A stretch of DNA of 64,000 bases from contig NZ_AP019721.1 of assembly GCF_006742205.1 (NCBI RefSeq), positions 682,001 to 746,000 on the forward strand, in the 5' to 3' direction. A model generated the notes under the pieces. That model saw only the letters and a program-made list of their open reading frames with translations, made no database searches and was not told the DNA's origin. The stretch's first letter is position 1, and each line of letters starts with the position of its first letter. Of the stretch, positions 18,497 through 29,740 are shown in pieces. The position numbers and the translations under genes were made by a program. Origin of the DNA: Staphylococcus epidermidis (GTDB lineage: Bacteria > Bacillota > Bacilli > Staphylococcales > Staphylococcaceae).

Positions 18497-18814
18497 TTAA
18501 TATAGTATAAAAATTAAAATAATAAATATAACAAATAATAAAAGTGATAAGATATTCAAGATACTAACACCTTTTTTATCATCTTTTAATTCTTTAAAAC
18601 CAGTCACTTCAACATTACCAACTAAAAGCAATAAAACGACAAATACCCACCAATTTTCTTTAGGGAATTGTAACGTTGTCAAAGCAACTACAAATAGTAA
18701 CAATATGCCCATAACAATTCTCAAGATTCGAGTTATGACAGAATGCATTTTAAAAATACTAATGTACGAAACAATTAAGTATAAAACAGGCAATAAAATA
18801 AGATAAAGTTTCAT
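18497..18814 (-). CDS. Small four-helix membrane protein of unknown function
   Basis: The 105-residue product has about four hydrophobic stretches and one charged loop (GFKELKDDKKGVS) between the third and fourth. AGGGTGG precedes the ATG. No family is recognised. It stands alone, convergent with the RND gene. The 290 bases upstream (18815-19105) are AT-rich and show no gene. Confidence 0.65.
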   Translation of the reverse strand: MKLYLILLPVLYLIVSYISIFKMHSVITRILRIVMGILLLFVVALTTLQFPKENWWVFVVLLLLVGNVEVTGFKELKDDKKGVSILNILSLLLFVIFIILIFILY

Positions 18815-19105
18815 AAAGAGCCACCCTTTCTATTACGAATAATATATTAGCACGATAAAAATCATATGACTAGAATACGAGTAGAGATTAATTGGTTGTC
18901 GTAGCTTCATAAGTTGCTTTGCAAACCAAAATTTAAAAATTCTAGATATACGTGTTTATTAAATCAGTTATTGATTGTCAATATGGTAACAATGTTTAAA
19001 ACATTGATTTTTAGATTCTAATGTCATCTACAATTGGCAAAAAATTTTAATAAATTTTGTAGTTTAAATTTATACTTATGGGTTAAACAATCAACGTGCT
19101 AAATT

Positions 19106-19276
19106 TTAAGATTGTTGATTTAATTTTGAACGTATATAGGAGATTTCTTGTTCAATATTTTCAAGTTGTTTAAATAGAGGGTCAATATCTTGATGAAGCG
19201 ACTCACGTTTTTCTAAATCGTTTTGTAATCGTGTATAATCATATTTAAGTTCTGATAACTTTGAATTCAAGTCCAT
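19106..19276 (-). CDS. 56-residue coiled-coil protein
   Basis: Reading the minus strand from ATG at 19276 to TAA at 19106 gives a 56-residue acidic, Leu/Lys/Glu/Gln-rich protein that begins MDLNSKLSELKYDYTRL and ends YIRSKLNQQS. Heptad-like spacing of Leu, Ile and Phe suggests a short coiled coil with a proline break near residue 35 (DIDPLF). A good ribosome site (GAGGAG, about 8 nt before ATG) supports translation. No signal or membrane segment is visible, so it should be cytoplasmic. Function unknown; it may be a partner or scaffold peptide. Confidence 0.68.
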   Translation of the reverse strand: MDLNSKLSELKYDYTRLQNDLEKRESLHQDIDPLFKQLENIEQEISYIRSKLNQQS

Positions 19277-19417
19277 CGTATCATTCTCCTCTTCAAAGGG
19301 TTAATAGTAGTAATTTTTACATTTAATAAAGATTATATCACGAAATACGATACTTCTAAATAAGTGGGACACGATATCAAAGTACTCATTTGTATAAACT
19401 AGAAAGAAGGAATCAAT

Positions 19418-20326
19418 GTGACTGAACAATTTGTCATAATTATATTATTAATAGCACTTGGTTATTTTCTTAAACGTATGAATTACTTGAAAGCAACTGA
19501 TAGTCAAGTACTTTCAACTTTAGTGTTAAATGTTACATTACCTTCACTCGTTATAGTTAACTTAAATAGTGCAAAATTAGATGTATCTTTTTCAATATTA
19601 CCTATAATGATGATTATTTACGGTATAGTAGCTAAAATTATTGTAATTTGGTTCTTTAGAAAATATGATAACCATATGCGTGGTTCTGTTGGTATGATGA
19701 CTGGATCTATGAATATTGGTTTGTTTGCTTATCCGTTGGTTGAAGCGATATGGCCATCTAAAGGTATGATATATTTCGGAATGGTTGATATTGGTGGGGC
19801 CATTATCATGTTTGGTATTACTTATTTTGTAGGAAGTTATTTTAGCGAAGGTAGTGACCAATTTAACTTCAAATTTTTAGGAAAAAAATTAGTTCAATCA
19901 GTCCCATTAGTAACCTATATGATTATGTTTGGATTGAACATGTCTCATATTCATATATGGCAACCAGCTATTGATTTCTTTAGTGTATTATCAAAGGCGA
20001 ATATGCCTTTATCCATGATATTATTAGGTGTAATGCTTAATTTTAGTATTGAGAGAGAATACCTCCCTGTAACAATTAAATATCTTTGTTTACATTACGG
20101 GTTAGGTATGTTAGCTGGAACACTAGTTCACTTTTTATTACCTGTATCTGATGATATGATTAAAACAACCTTGCTTATAACGTGGTTATTACCAGTAGGA
20201 GTAGCAATCATACCATATTCGATTCAATTCAAATATAAGACATTACCATTTGTTGGAATGGTAACTAATTTAACCATTATTATTAGCATTATCATTTTGT
20301 ATATTTATCAAGCTGTATTTGTATAA
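19418..20326 (+). CDS. AEC-family (auxin efflux carrier-like) permease
   Basis: The 302-residue membrane protein has about ten hydrophobic helices in two halves. Family-like features are LGYFLKRMNYL at the start, VLNVTLPSLVIVNLNSA, SVGMMTGSMNIGLFAYPL, and PLSMILLGVML in the second half. Bacterial AEC members often export or import organic acids such as malate; the substrate here is not evident. It starts with GTG after AAGAAGGA and is a single-gene unit closed by a hairpin terminator. Confidence 0.85.
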   Translation: MTEQFVIIILLIALGYFLKRMNYLKATDSQVLSTLVLNVTLPSLVIVNLNSAKLDVSFSILPIMMIIYGIVAKIIVIWFFRKYDNHMRGSVGMMTGSMNIGLFAYPLVEAIWPSKGMIYFGMVDIGGAIIMFGITYFVGSYFSEGSDQFNFKFLGKKLVQSVPLVTYMIMFGLNMSHIHIWQPAIDFFSVLSKANMPLSMILLGVMLNFSIEREYLPVTIKYLCLHYGLGMLAGTLVHFLLPVSDDMIKTTLLITWLLPVGVAIIPYSIQFKYKTLPFVGMVTNLTIIISIIILYIYQAVFV

Positions 20327-20364
20327 AAATTGATTGCATAATCAATATACTTATTTATATAACT

Positions 20365-20415
20365 AAAAAAGCTATGAAGAAATGTATCATTGTAGATATC
20401 TTCATAGCTTTTTTA
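20365..20415 (+). terminator. Terminator after the AEC permease
   Basis: AAAAGCTATGAAGA (near 20367-20380) pairs with TCTTCATAGCTTTT (near 20399-20412), followed by Ts. It could also work for the convergent gdh transcript. Confidence 0.85.
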
Positions 20416-20520
20416 TTATAGTTTGTCACTTATATTCAGTCGATGACTGATACTTTTTAAGACTACTATTCATTACTAATTTATGACATTTTATTTCTAG
20501 TTAAAATTGAAAAATGCTAC

Positions 20521-21312
20521 TTAACCTTTACCACCCATAAATGCTGGATAGTTCATCATGCCACCATCAACGTACAATGTTGTACCGTGTATATAACTTG
20601 CAAGATCTGAAGATAGGAATAGTACTGCATTAGCTACATCTTGAGCATTTCCAATTTCACGTGCAGGTATCATTTTTATTGTTTCTTCACGCGTCGTTGG
20701 GTCAGAAAATTTTTCTTCAGTGTGTTCAGTAACAATTGCCCCAGGAGATATATTATTAATACGAATACCGTATTGGGCATATTCCATTGACATTGTTTCC
20801 ATCATTAATTTTAAGCCACCTTTACTTGCGGCATAGTGTACATAATTAGGCCATGGAATAGTGTCATGAACACTCGAAATGTTAATAATAGTACCTTTCT
20901 TGTTTTCCTTTAAAAATTGATTGATGGCTTCTCTTGAACCCACAAAGGCGCCAGTTAAGTTTATGTCAATAACTTTTTGCCAGTCGTCAATCGACATTTC
21001 ATGAGTTGGGATTGAATTTTCGAATCCAGCATTATTAATTATAATGTCTAAAGTTCCAAAGTGATTAATTGTTGTTTCAATCATTCGTTTAATATCTTCT
21101 TCAATTGAAACATCACCTCGAACCACCAATGTTTGACCACCAAATTTAGCAACAGTTTGTTTAATTTCCTCAATTTCATCATGATGTCGATCAGAACGGT
21201 AATTTATAACAACCTTGGCCTTAGCTTTACCAAAATTTTCCGCAATAGATTTGCCAATTCCAGTGGCAGCTCCAGTAATAAGAACCACTTTATTTTCTAA
21301 TTCTTCAAACAC
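20521..21312 (-). CDS. gdh: Glucose 1-dehydrogenase (short-chain dehydrogenase)
   Basis: It probably oxidises glucose to gluconolactone with NAD(P). The 263-residue SDR protein has the cofactor motif TGAATGIG (residues 14-21), the NNAG motif, catalytic Ser (ISSVHD) and Tyr-x3-Lys (YAASK), and ends with GGMMNYPAFMGGKG, close to the C terminus of Bacillus glucose dehydrogenases. GTG start at 21312 after GGGAGGT. It follows glcU by 27 nt; the same pair in S. xylosus and Bacillus forms a non-PTS glucose route, which supports the substrate call. Confidence 0.9.
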   Translation of the reverse strand: MFEELENKVVLITGAATGIGKSIAENFGKAKAKVVINYRSDRHHDEIEEIKQTVAKFGGQTLVVRGDVSIEEDIKRMIETTINHFGTLDIIINNAGFENSIPTHEMSIDDWQKVIDINLTGAFVGSREAINQFLKENKKGTIINISSVHDTIPWPNYVHYAASKGGLKLMMETMSMEYAQYGIRINNISPGAIVTEHTEEKFSDPTTREETIKMIPAREIGNAQDVANAVLFLSSDLASYIHGTTLYVDGGMMNYPAFMGGKG

Positions 21313-21339
21313 TATGTTACCTCCCTAAAGTTTAAAATT

Positions 21340-22203
21340 CTATTTTAAGTTGCCTAAAATGATTGAAGCTATAACTATAACGATAATACCTGACCAAATA
21401 CCAATCATTTGGCGACGATCTTTTTTCTCCCCTAGAATAAAGATACCCCCTAAAGTTGAAACAATAACAAGCAGTTGTGATAATGAGAAACTAGTTGCTA
21501 CACCAACTTTAGGTTGTGAATAGAACATAAATAAGTTACCGATACCCCAGATAACACCTGGTATAAGATTTAGAGCAGTAGATTTAATTGAAGTATTATG
21601 ATTCATTGAAAGGATTAATCCTCCAATTGCCATACCAATTGATTGGAAGAAGAGAGCATCTGTACCACTTACTCCAAAAATATCTCCAAGAACGACATAA
21701 CCTACGTAACCGATTGTTGATAGAAGTAATATTCCCATTGCTTTTTTAAATTCTGGGTTATCGGATTTGCCTTCGCTTTTGGCTTTAAGTGATGTTAAAG
21801 AAATACCTACAACCAATAAGATCATTGCTATAAGTCCCATCACTACTTGAACAATCGTGCTCCATTCACCTAAGAAAATAGCGCTAAATAGAGTGGTACC
21901 GACAAGTTGCATACCCGTTGAAATAGGCATCGTTTTAGATACACCTATTAAATGCACTGATTTTAATTGATTACCTTGACCAAAAGCCCATAGAGCTCCT
22001 GATACTAAACCGACAATAATTACTGTAAGGTTATCAAACGCTGCGTGTCCAGTAGCAAGTAGAGAAAATCCGATAAAAAGTGTACCTAAAGTTGTACCTC
22101 GAATCTGATTATATGGTCCACCACCTACAAAAACATTTATAATGACTACACTACCCCAAAATAGGGCTGGTAAAAGTGCTATCAAAAAATCTACAATTTG
22201 CAC
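21340..22203 (-). CDS. glcU: Glucose uptake protein GlcU
   Basis: GlcU is a ten-helix facilitator of the drug/metabolite transporter fold that brings in unphosphorylated glucose outside the PTS. The 287-residue protein has about ten hydrophobic segments and the family-typical [31 protein letters not shown] start and [12 protein letters not shown] segment. GTG start at 22203 with AGGAGAG upstream. It leads the glcU-gdh operon. The 290 bases before it, shared with divergent topB, show no gene. Confidence 0.9.
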
Positions 22204-22493
22204 TTATTACTCACTCTCCTAAGAACAAAATTAAGTGTCCCAATTACACTCGAAATCATTCTATAGTAATTAAAAAAAGAAGTAAAAAACAACACCTTAA
22301 AAGTGTTGAAATTTTTAGTAAGTAAATATTCGTATTAAGTGATAATGTGTTTTTGAACTATATGATTGAACAAGATATGTATATATAACTATCTTAATTA
22401 ATTTTATATATAGTAATTTACAAAAAGATACATGTTACAATGTATGTAATTCTATAACATGACGTATTTTATAAATGTGAAAGGAAAATTAAA

Positions 22494-24629
22494 ATGAAAT
22501 CTTTAATCTTAGCTGAAAAACCATCTGTCGGAAGAGATATCGCTAATGCTTTGAATCTTCAACAAAAAAGTAATGGTTATATAGAAGGGAAACAGTATAT
22601 AGTAACTTGGGCATTGGGGCATCTTGTGACAAATGCAACGCCTGAACAATATAACCCTTCATATAAAGAATGGAATTTAGAAGACTTACCTATCATTCCT
22701 AAGAAAATGAAAACAGTAGTGATTAGTAAAACAAATAGACAATTTAAAATTGTAAAATCTTTAATTTTAGATAAAAATGTTAAAGAAATTATTATAGCAA
22801 CAGATGCTGGACGAGAAGGTGAACTAGTAGCTCGTCTTATTTTAGATAAAGTAGGTAATAAAAAACCAATCAAGCGTTTGTGGATTAGTTCGGTTACAAA
22901 AAAAGCCATACAAGAAGGATTTAAACAGTTAAAAAATGGAAACGCGTATCAAAATTTATATGAAGCAGCACTTGCACGAAGTGAAGCAGATTGGATAGTA
23001 GGGATTAATGCAACACGTGCACTAACGACAAAATATGATGCACAATTATCATTAGGTCGTGTACAAACTCCAACAATACAAATAGTTAAATCAAGACAAG
23101 ATGAGATTAACTATTTTAAACCAGAAAAATATTACACGTTATCCATTAATGTTGATGGTTACGATTTAAACCTTAAGCAACAAAAGCGATATAAAGATAA
23201 AAAAGAATTAGAATTGATTGAACATAAAATTAAACATCAAGAAGGAAAGATATTAGAAGTTAAAGGAAAAAATAAGAAATCTTACGCGCAACCTTTATTT
23301 AATTTAACAGATTTACAACAAGAGGCATATAAACATTACAAGATGGGGCCAAAGGAGACACTAAATACATTACAACATTTATATGAGAGACATAAGTTAG
23401 TAACCTATCCCCGTACAGATTCTAATTATTTAACAGATGATATGGTCGATACAATTCAAGAACGGTTAAGAGCAATTTTAGCTACAGATTATAAATCTCA
23501 TGTTCGAGATTTAATTTCTGAGTCCTTTTCTTCTAAAATGCATATTTTTAATAATCAAAAAGTTTCAGATCATCATGCGATTATTCCCACAGAGGTTAGA
23601 CCATCTATTGAACAATTGAGTCAACGAGAGTTTAAAATTTATATGCTAATCGCAGAAAGATTTTTAGAAAATTTAATGAATCCTTATTTATATGAAGTTT
23701 TAACAATCCATGCACAAATGAAAGATTACAATTTTGTTTTAAAAGAGATAATACCTAAACAATTAGGATATAAAGCTTTAAAAGATCAAACCTCTTCGCA
23801 TACTTTAACGCATTCTTTTAAAGAAGGTCAGTTATTTAAAGTACATCGTATTGAGATTCATGAACATGAAACAAAGGCACCGGAATATTTTAACGAAGGT
23901 TCATTACTTAAAGCCATGGAGAATCCACAAAATCATATTGATTTGAATGATAAAAAGTATGCAAAAACACTCAAACATTCGGGGGGGATTGGAACTGTAG
24001 CAACTAGGGCTGATATTATAGAAAAGTTATTTAACATGAATGCTTTAGAGTCGCGAGATGGCAAAATTAAAGTTACATCAAAAGGAAAACAAATTTTAGA
24101 ATTGTCTCCAAGTGAATTAACCTCACCTATACTAACAGCCCAATGGGAAGAAAAATTAATGCTTATCGAAAAGGGGAAATATAATTCTCAGAAATTCATA
24201 CAGGAAATGAAAAACTTTACATTTAAAGTAGTAAATAAAATTAAAAGCAGTGAGCAAAAATATAAACATGATAATTTAACAACAACCGAGTGCCCAACAT
24301 GTGGTAAGTTTATGATAAAAGTCAAAACTAAAAATGGACAGATGCTTGTATGTCAAGATCCCAAATGTAAAACTAAGAAAAATATTCAACGCAAGACTAA
24401 TGCACGTTGCCCTTATTGTAAGAAAAAAATGACTTTATTCGGTAAAGGGAAAGAAGCTGTTTATAGATGTGTATGTGGCCACACAGAAACTCAATCACAA
24501 ATGGACAAAAGAATGAGAGATAAAACGAATGGTAAAGTTTCACGTAAAGAAATGAAAAAATATATAAATAAAAAAGAAGAAATCGACAATAATCCATTCA
24601 AAGATGCTCTGAAAAATCTCAAATTGTAG
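22494..24629 (+). CDS. topB: DNA topoisomerase III
   Basis: TopB is a type IA topoisomerase that cuts and passes single strands, helping to resolve replication and recombination intermediates. The 711 residues contain the Toprim motif ([10 protein letters not shown] at the start; [12 protein letters not shown] near residue 105) and the catalytic tyrosine in [10 protein letters not shown] (Y305). The C terminus carries two zinc-ribbon-like Cys clusters (CPTCGKFM with [14 protein letters not shown] with CVCG), then a Lys-rich tail. It is a monocistronic gene upstream of pbuG with a likely terminator after it. Confidence 0.95.
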   Translation: MKSLILAEKPSVGRDIANALNLQQKSNGYIEGKQYIVTWALGHLVTNATPEQYNPSYKEWNLEDLPIIPKKMKTVVISKTNRQFKIVKSLILDKNVKEIIIATDAGREGELVARLILDKVGNKKPIKRLWISSVTKKAIQEGFKQLKNGNAYQNLYEAALARSEADWIVGINATRALTTKYDAQLSLGRVQTPTIQIVKSRQDEINYFKPEKYYTLSINVDGYDLNLKQQKRYKDKKELELIEHKIKHQEGKILEVKGKNKKSYAQPLFNLTDLQQEAYKHYKMGPKETLNTLQHLYERHKLVTYPRTDSNYLTDDMVDTIQERLRAILATDYKSHVRDLISESFSSKMHIFNNQKVSDHHAIIPTEVRPSIEQLSQREFKIYMLIAERFLENLMNPYLYEVLTIHAQMKDYNFVLKEIIPKQLGYKALKDQTSSHTLTHSFKEGQLFKVHRIEIHEHETKAPEYFNEGSLLKAMENPQNHIDLNDKKYAKTLKHSGGIGTVATRADIIEKLFNMNALESRDGKIKVTSKGKQILELSPSELTSPILTAQWEEKLMLIEKGKYNSQKFIQEMKNFTFKVVNKIKSSEQKYKHDNLTTTECPTCGKFMIKVKTKNGQMLVCQDPKCKTKKNIQRKTNARCPYCKKKMTLFGKGKEAVYRCVCGHTETQSQMDKRMRDKTNGKVSRKEMKKYINKKEEIDNNPFKDALKNLKL

Positions 24630-24637
24630 ATAAATAT

Positions 24638-24676
24638 CGAACTTCTTTGTGACTTTCAACTAAAAAGTTCGTTTTT
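24638..24676 (+). terminator. Possible terminator after topB
   Basis: CGAACTT (24638-24644) pairs with AAGTTCG (24665-24671) and is followed by TTTTT. The stem is short and the loop is 20 nt. Confidence 0.55.
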
Positions 24677-24741
24677 GGTATTGTTTTTTAAGAAATTTGA
24701 TATTAAACTATTAAAGTATTTCAAATAAAGGAGCATTCATT

Positions 24742-26076
24742 GTGAAAAAGTACTTCCAGTTCGATAAGCATGGGACAAGTTATAAAAATGAAATTTTAGG
24801 TGGAATTACGACCTTTCTATCAATGGCATATATTCTAGCTGTAAACCCGCAAATTTTAAGTTTAGCTGGTGTAAAAGGTGCAACAAGTGATATGAAGATG
24901 GATCAAGGTGCCATCTTTGTAGCGACAGCTTTAGCAGCGTTTGTTGGATCATTATTTATGGGATTAATTGCTAAATATCCAATTGCTTTAGCACCTGGTA
25001 TGGGGTTAAATGCATTTTTTGCTTTTACAGTAGTATTAACTATGGGAATTCCTTGGCAAGTAGGATTAACAGGTGTTCTATTCTCTGGTATATTTTTTGC
25101 ATTACTTACTGTTACTGGTTTAAGAGAAGTTATTATCAATGCTATCCCTCATCAAATGAAGCTAGCTGTTTCGGCAGGGATTGGTTTATTTATCACATTT
25201 GTGGGGTTACAAAGTTCAGGGATAATAATTAAAAGTGATTCAACTTTAGTAAAATTAGGACATTTGACTGAAGCACCAGTACTTTTAGCGATTTTCGGAA
25301 TCATTGTTACGGTCATTTTATATGCTATGAAAATTCCTGGTTCAATTTTTATAGGAATGATTGTAACTGCCGTAGCGGGTATGCTAACTGGTCAAATTCA
25401 TCCACCATCAGGAATAATTGGAGAAGTTCCAAGTATCAAGCCAACCTTTGGTGCGGCATTTGAATCATTTAAAGATCCTGGTCAACTGTTTACTATTCAA
25501 TTCCTAATTGTTATTTTAACATTCTTGTTCATTGATTTCTTTGATACAGCTGGTACGTTAGTAGCTGTTGCCACGCAAGCAGGATTGATGAAAGATAACA
25601 AATTACCGAGAGCTGGAAGAGCGTTATTCTCTGACTCTTTAGCAACTATTGTAGGTTCTGTGTTTGGTACAACTACCACAACATCATATATTGAGTCTAC
25701 TTCTGGCGTAGCTGTAGGGGCTAGAACAGGATTTGCAAGTATAGTCACGGGTATTTGTTTCTTATTAGCATTATTCTTTAGTCCGTTAATAGAAGTTGTA
25801 ACAAGTGCAGTAACTACACCTGCTTTAGTCGTAGTAGGTGTATTGATGGCGGCTAATTTTGCTGATATAAATTGGAAGCAATTTGAAGTTGCAGTACCAG
25901 CTTTTATTACAATCATTATGATGCCATTGTCTTATTCTATTGCCACTGGTATTGCATGTGGATTTATTTTTTATCCAATAACAATGATTATCACTAAAAA
26001 GTATAAAGAAGTTCATCCAATTATGTACTTTTTAATGGCTTTGTTTATATTATATTTTATATTCGTTCATAAATAA
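24742..26076 (+). CDS. pbuG: Guanine/hypoxanthine permease (PbuG, NCS2/AzgA type)
   Basis: This importer of hypoxanthine and guanine has 444 residues and about 12-14 hydrophobic segments. It begins KYFQFDKHGTSYKNEILGGITTFLSMAYIL, typical of the AzgA-like NCS2 branch, and contains ALAPGMGLNAFFAFTVV, DFFDTAGTLVA and TTTTTSYIESTSGVAVGARTG, the residues of the purine site. GTG start after AAAGGAG. The purine specificity is inferred from family. No purine riboswitch is visible in the 112-nt upstream gap. Confidence 0.9.
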   Translation: MKKYFQFDKHGTSYKNEILGGITTFLSMAYILAVNPQILSLAGVKGATSDMKMDQGAIFVATALAAFVGSLFMGLIAKYPIALAPGMGLNAFFAFTVVLTMGIPWQVGLTGVLFSGIFFALLTVTGLREVIINAIPHQMKLAVSAGIGLFITFVGLQSSGIIIKSDSTLVKLGHLTEAPVLLAIFGIIVTVILYAMKIPGSIFIGMIVTAVAGMLTGQIHPPSGIIGEVPSIKPTFGAAFESFKDPGQLFTIQFLIVILTFLFIDFFDTAGTLVAVATQAGLMKDNKLPRAGRALFSDSLATIVGSVFGTTTTTSYIESTSGVAVGARTGFASIVTGICFLLALFFSPLIEVVTSAVTTPALVVVGVLMAANFADINWKQFEVAVPAFITIIMMPLSYSIATGIACGFIFYPITMIITKKYKEVHPIMYFLMALFILYFIFVHK

Positions 26077-26077
26077 T

Positions 26078-26115
26078 AAAAAGGAGTTGAAACGTTGAAG
26101 TTTCAGCTCCTTTTT
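26078..26115. terminator. Bidirectional terminator after pbuG
   Basis: A 16-bp stem with one G-T pair (26078-26093 with 26100-26115) has A and T runs at its ends. It separates pbuG from the convergent membrane gene. Confidence 0.88.
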
Positions 26116-26132
26116 GTATAATAGTATGAATT

Positions 26133-26531
26133 TTAATCATTATCTCCTTTAATTCGTTTTTTATATTGAGTATAAACGACCCTTGCATTTTTATTAGGGA
26201 TATAAGTGGGTGCAGCTAAGACAATAAATACGAAGAAAATCATTAAGAAGAATAAAATCCAATGAATTACCATACCTATAACTGGTAAGAACGCAACGAA
26301 GGATCCTATTAATCCTAAGAAAGGAATGACAAACATAGGTTTAATTGAGTTCTGTGAATCCACTAATAATATAATGATGAGCACAAGATATAGAAGAGCG
26401 TTAAACAACAATGGTTGCCATCCAAAACTTAGAATTACACTGCCACCTAGAAATGGAATACCATAGAAAAATTCACAGACAATAAGAAAGACTCCTATGA
26501 TTGCCAAAGATATTTTCACTCCATTTTTCAT
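26133..26531 (-). CDS. Membrane protein of unknown function
   Basis: The 132-residue product has four to five hydrophobic segments and a basic C-terminal tail (VYTQYKKRIKGD). The start at 26531 (MKNGVKISLAIIG) is preferred over an ATG six codons earlier because GGGAGTG lies just before it. It reads away from the S10 operon. No family is recognised. Confidence 0.65.
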   Translation of the reverse strand: MKNGVKISLAIIGVFLIVCEFFYGIPFLGGSVILSFGWQPLLFNALLYLVLIIILLVDSQNSIKPMFVIPFLGLIGSFVAFLPVIGMVIHWILFFLMIFFVFIVLAAPTYIPNKNARVVYTQYKKRIKGDND

Positions 26532-26720
26532 TTTATCACTCCCATTCAACTACTATTATATATAATAATTGTGAATAATAATATTGATTTGATTTAGAAT
26601 GTTTAACATTAGAAAATAAAAAGTAAAAAAATTTCTCTAAAATGGTTGAACAACATCATCATTTAAAGTACAATTATCAAGTATGTGTTAGACAGTTATA
26701 TATAAGATTACTGGAAAACC

Positions 26721-26749
26721 TTGAATTATCAATGTTTTTCATGTATTAT
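26721..26749 (+). promoter_or_regulatory. Candidate S10 operon promoter
   Basis: TTGAAT (26721-26726), a 17-nt spacer and TATTAT (26744-26749) would start a leader of about 130 nt before rpsJ. The gap 26532-26720 shows nothing else. Confidence 0.55.
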
Positions 26750-26756
26750 ATTTAAT

Positions 26757-27195
<439 letters not shown>

Positions 27196-27222
27196 TAGAA
27201 CAATATAGGAGGTGGACTTTCG

Positions 27223-27885
27223 ATGACCAAAGGAATCTTAGGAAGAAAAATTGGGATGACACAAGTTTTCGGTGAAAATGGTGAATTAATCCCTGTAACA
27301 GTTGTAGAAGCTAGTCAAAACGTTGTATTACAAAAGAAAACTGAAGAAGTTGATGGTTATAATGCTATCCAAGTAGGTTTTGAAGATAAACAAGCATATA
27401 AGAAAGGTTCTAAATCTAATAAATATGCTAATAAACCAGCTGAAGGTCATGCTAAAAAAGCTGACACAGCACCTAAGCGCTTCATTCGTGAATTCCGCAA
27501 CGTTAACGTTGACGAATACGAAGTAGGTCAAGAAGTCTCAGTTGATACATTCGAAACTGGTGACATCATTGATGTTACAGGCGTTTCAAAAGGTAAAGGT
27601 TTCCAAGGTGCTATTAAACGTCATGGACAAGGTCGTGGACCAATGGCTCACGGTTCTCATTTCCATAGAGCGCCAGGCTCTGTAGGTATGGCATCAGACG
27701 CTTCAAAAGTGTTTAAAGGACAAAAAATGCCAGGACGTATGGGTGGAAACACTGTTACTGTTCAAAACTTAGAAGTCGTTCAAGTTGACACTGAAAATAG
27801 TGTGATTTTAGTAAAAGGCAATGTACCTGGACCTAAAAAAGGTTTAGTAGAAATCACAACTTCAATAAAAAAAGGTAATAAATAA
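27223..27885 (+). CDS. rplC: 50S ribosomal protein L3
   Basis: L3 nucleates 50S assembly and reaches with a loop toward the peptidyl transferase centre. The 220-residue protein shows [13 protein letters not shown] at the start and the central extension with [14 protein letters not shown], the loop linked in other bacteria to pleuromutilin/linezolid resistance changes. I see nothing unusual there. It starts 27 nt after rpsJ with GGAGGTGG. Confidence 0.98.
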   Translation: MTKGILGRKIGMTQVFGENGELIPVTVVEASQNVVLQKKTEEVDGYNAIQVGFEDKQAYKKGSKSNKYANKPAEGHAKKADTAPKRFIREFRNVNVDEYEVGQEVSVDTFETGDIIDVTGVSKGKGFQGAIKRHGQGRGPMAHGSHFHRAPGSVGMASDASKVFKGQKMPGRMGGNTVTVQNLEVVQVDTENSVILVKGNVPGPKKGLVEITTSIKKGNK

Positions 27886-27913
27886 TTAAGAAGCGAAAGG
27901 AGGAAATTGCATA

Positions 27914-28537
27914 ATGGCTAATTATGATGTTTTAAAAGTAGACGGATCAAAATCAGGTTCAGTTGAATTAAACGATGCAGTATTTGCTATCGAACCTAAT
28001 AATAGCGTTCTTTTTGAAGCTATTAACTTACAACGTGCGTCATTACGCCAAGGTACTCACGCTGTTAAGAATCGTTCAGCAGTACGTGGTGGTGGACGTA
28101 AACCATGGAGACAAAAAGGTACAGGTCGTGCACGTCAAGGTACAATCCGTGCTCCACAATGGCGTGGTGGTGGTGTAGTATTCGGACCAACACCAAGAAG
28201 CTATGCATATAAAATGCCAAAGAAAATGCGTCGTTTAGCATTACGTTCTGCATTATCTTTTAAAGTTCAAGAAAATAGCTTTACAATTGTAGATACTTTT
28301 GGTTTTGAAGCACCAAAAACAAAAGAATTCAAAAATGTATTAACTACTCTTGAACAACCTAAGAAAGTATTAGTTGTAACAGAAAACGAAGATGTAAATG
28401 TTGAATTATCAGCACGTAACATTCCTGGTGTTCAAGTTACAACTGCTCAAGGATTAAATGTACTTGATCTAACAAGCGCTGACAGTGTAATCATTACAGA
28501 AGCAGCTGCGAAAAAAGTTGAGGAGGTGCTCGCATAA
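27914..28537 (+). CDS. rplD: 50S ribosomal protein L4
   Basis: L4 binds 23S rRNA domain I and lines the exit tunnel. In many bacteria it also represses its own operon. The 207-residue protein has the conserved tunnel loop [17 protein letters not shown] around residues 60-76, the macrolide-relevant region, with the standard sequence. AAAGGAGG precedes ATG. Its TAA overlaps the rplW ATG by one base (TAATG). Confidence 0.98.
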   Translation: MANYDVLKVDGSKSGSVELNDAVFAIEPNNSVLFEAINLQRASLRQGTHAVKNRSAVRGGGRKPWRQKGTGRARQGTIRAPQWRGGGVVFGPTPRSYAYKMPKKMRRLALRSALSFKVQENSFTIVDTFGFEAPKTKEFKNVLTTLEQPKKVLVVTENEDVNVELSARNIPGVQVTTAQGLNVLDLTSADSVIITEAAAKKVEEVLA

Positions 28538-28812
28538 TGGAAGCAAGAGATGTTCTTAAGCGCCCCGTAATCACTGAAAAATCTTCTGAAGCTATGGCAG
28601 AAGATAAATACACTTTCGATGTAGATACTCGTGCAAATAAAACACAAGTTAAAATTGCTGTTGAAGAAATCTTCGACGTTAAAGTTGATAGTGTAAATAT
28701 TATCAACTACAAACCTAAGAAAAAACGTATGGGCCGTTACCAAGGCTATACAAACAAAAGAAGAAAAGCGATTGTTAAACTAAAAGAGGGTTCAATCGAT
28801 TTATTTAACTAA
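28537..28812 (+). CDS. rplW: 50S ribosomal protein L23
   Basis: L23 sits at the exit of the peptide tunnel and is the docking site for trigger factor and SRP. The 91-residue protein includes [15 protein letters not shown], the family start, and the Lys/Arg-rich loop [12 protein letters not shown]. It is coupled to rplD by overlap. Confidence 0.98.
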   Translation: MEARDVLKRPVITEKSSEAMAEDKYTFDVDTRANKTQVKIAVEEIFDVKVDSVNIINYKPKKKRMGRYQGYTNKRRKAIVKLKEGSIDLFN

Positions 28813-28840
28813 AAAATTACCAATAAGGAGGTAAGCGACA

Positions 28841-29674
28841 ATGGCTCTTAAAAAATATAAGCCAATTACAAATGGTCGTCGTAATATGACTACTTTAGAT
28901 TTCGCTGAAATCACAAAAACAACACCTGAAAAGTCATTATTACAACCGCTACCGAAAAGAGCGGGACGCAATAACCAAGGTAAATTGACTGTTCGCCATC
29001 ATGGTGGTGGACACAAACGTCAATACCGTGTTATCGATTTTAAACGTAACAAAGATGGAATCATTGCTAAAGTTGATTCAATTCAATATGATCCAAACCG
29101 TTCAGCAAACATTGCATTGCTAGTTTATGCTGATGGTGAAAAAAGATATATCATCGCACCTAAAGGATTACAAGTAGGTCAAACTGTCGAAAGTGGTGCT
29201 GAGGCAGATATCAAAGTTGGTAATGCTTTACCATTACAAAATATTCCAGTTGGGACAGTAATTCATAACATCGAGTTAAAACCTGGTAAAGGTGGACAAC
29301 TTGCTCGTTCTGCTGGTGCTAGCTCTCAAGTATTAGGTAAAGAAGGTAAATATGTATTAATCAGATTAAGATCTGGTGAAGTACGTATGATTTTATCTAC
29401 ATGTCGTGCAACAATTGGTCAAGTTGGCAACTTACAACATGAATTAGTAAATGTTGGTAAAGCAGGACGCTCTAGATGGAAAGGCGTTCGCCCAACTGTA
29501 CGTGGTTCTGTAATGAACCCTAATGATCACCCACACGGTGGTGGTGAAGGTCGTGCTCCAATCGGTAGACCATCTCCAATGTCACCATGGGGTAAACCTA
29601 CGCTTGGTAAGAAAACTCGTCGTGGTAAAAAATCTTCTGACAAACTTATCGTTCGTGGACGTAAGAAAAAATAA
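28841..29674 (+). CDS. rplB: 50S ribosomal protein L2
   Basis: L2 is a core 23S rRNA-binding protein needed for subunit association and peptidyl transfer. The 277-residue protein has the family sequence throughout, including [20 protein letters not shown] and the C-terminal [18 protein letters not shown] with the conserved histidine near the active centre. AAGGAGG precedes ATG. Confidence 0.98.
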   Translation: MALKKYKPITNGRRNMTTLDFAEITKTTPEKSLLQPLPKRAGRNNQGKLTVRHHGGGHKRQYRVIDFKRNKDGIIAKVDSIQYDPNRSANIALLVYADGEKRYIIAPKGLQVGQTVESGAEADIKVGNALPLQNIPVGTVIHNIELKPGKGGQLARSAGASSQVLGKEGKYVLIRLRSGEVRMILSTCRATIGQVGNLQHELVNVGKAGRSRWKGVRPTVRGSVMNPNDHPHGGGEGRAPIGRPSPMSPWGKPTLGKKTRRGKKSSDKLIVRGRKKK

Positions 29675-29740
29675 TATTAAAAACTTATTTGGGTGTGCGG
29701 CGTAAAGCTGCACGCACACAATAAGAAGGGAGGCGCCCAA

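Noticed and set aside
24630-24741. Purine riboswitch upstream of pbuG
   Set aside because: The 112-nt gap contains only a topB terminator-like hairpin and a ribosome site; no aptamer core could be traced.
29693-29740. In-frame ATG upstream of rpsS, adding 16 residues
   Set aside because: It falls in a GC-rich intergenic hairpin, has no ribosome site, and S19 is normally 92 residues starting at 29741.
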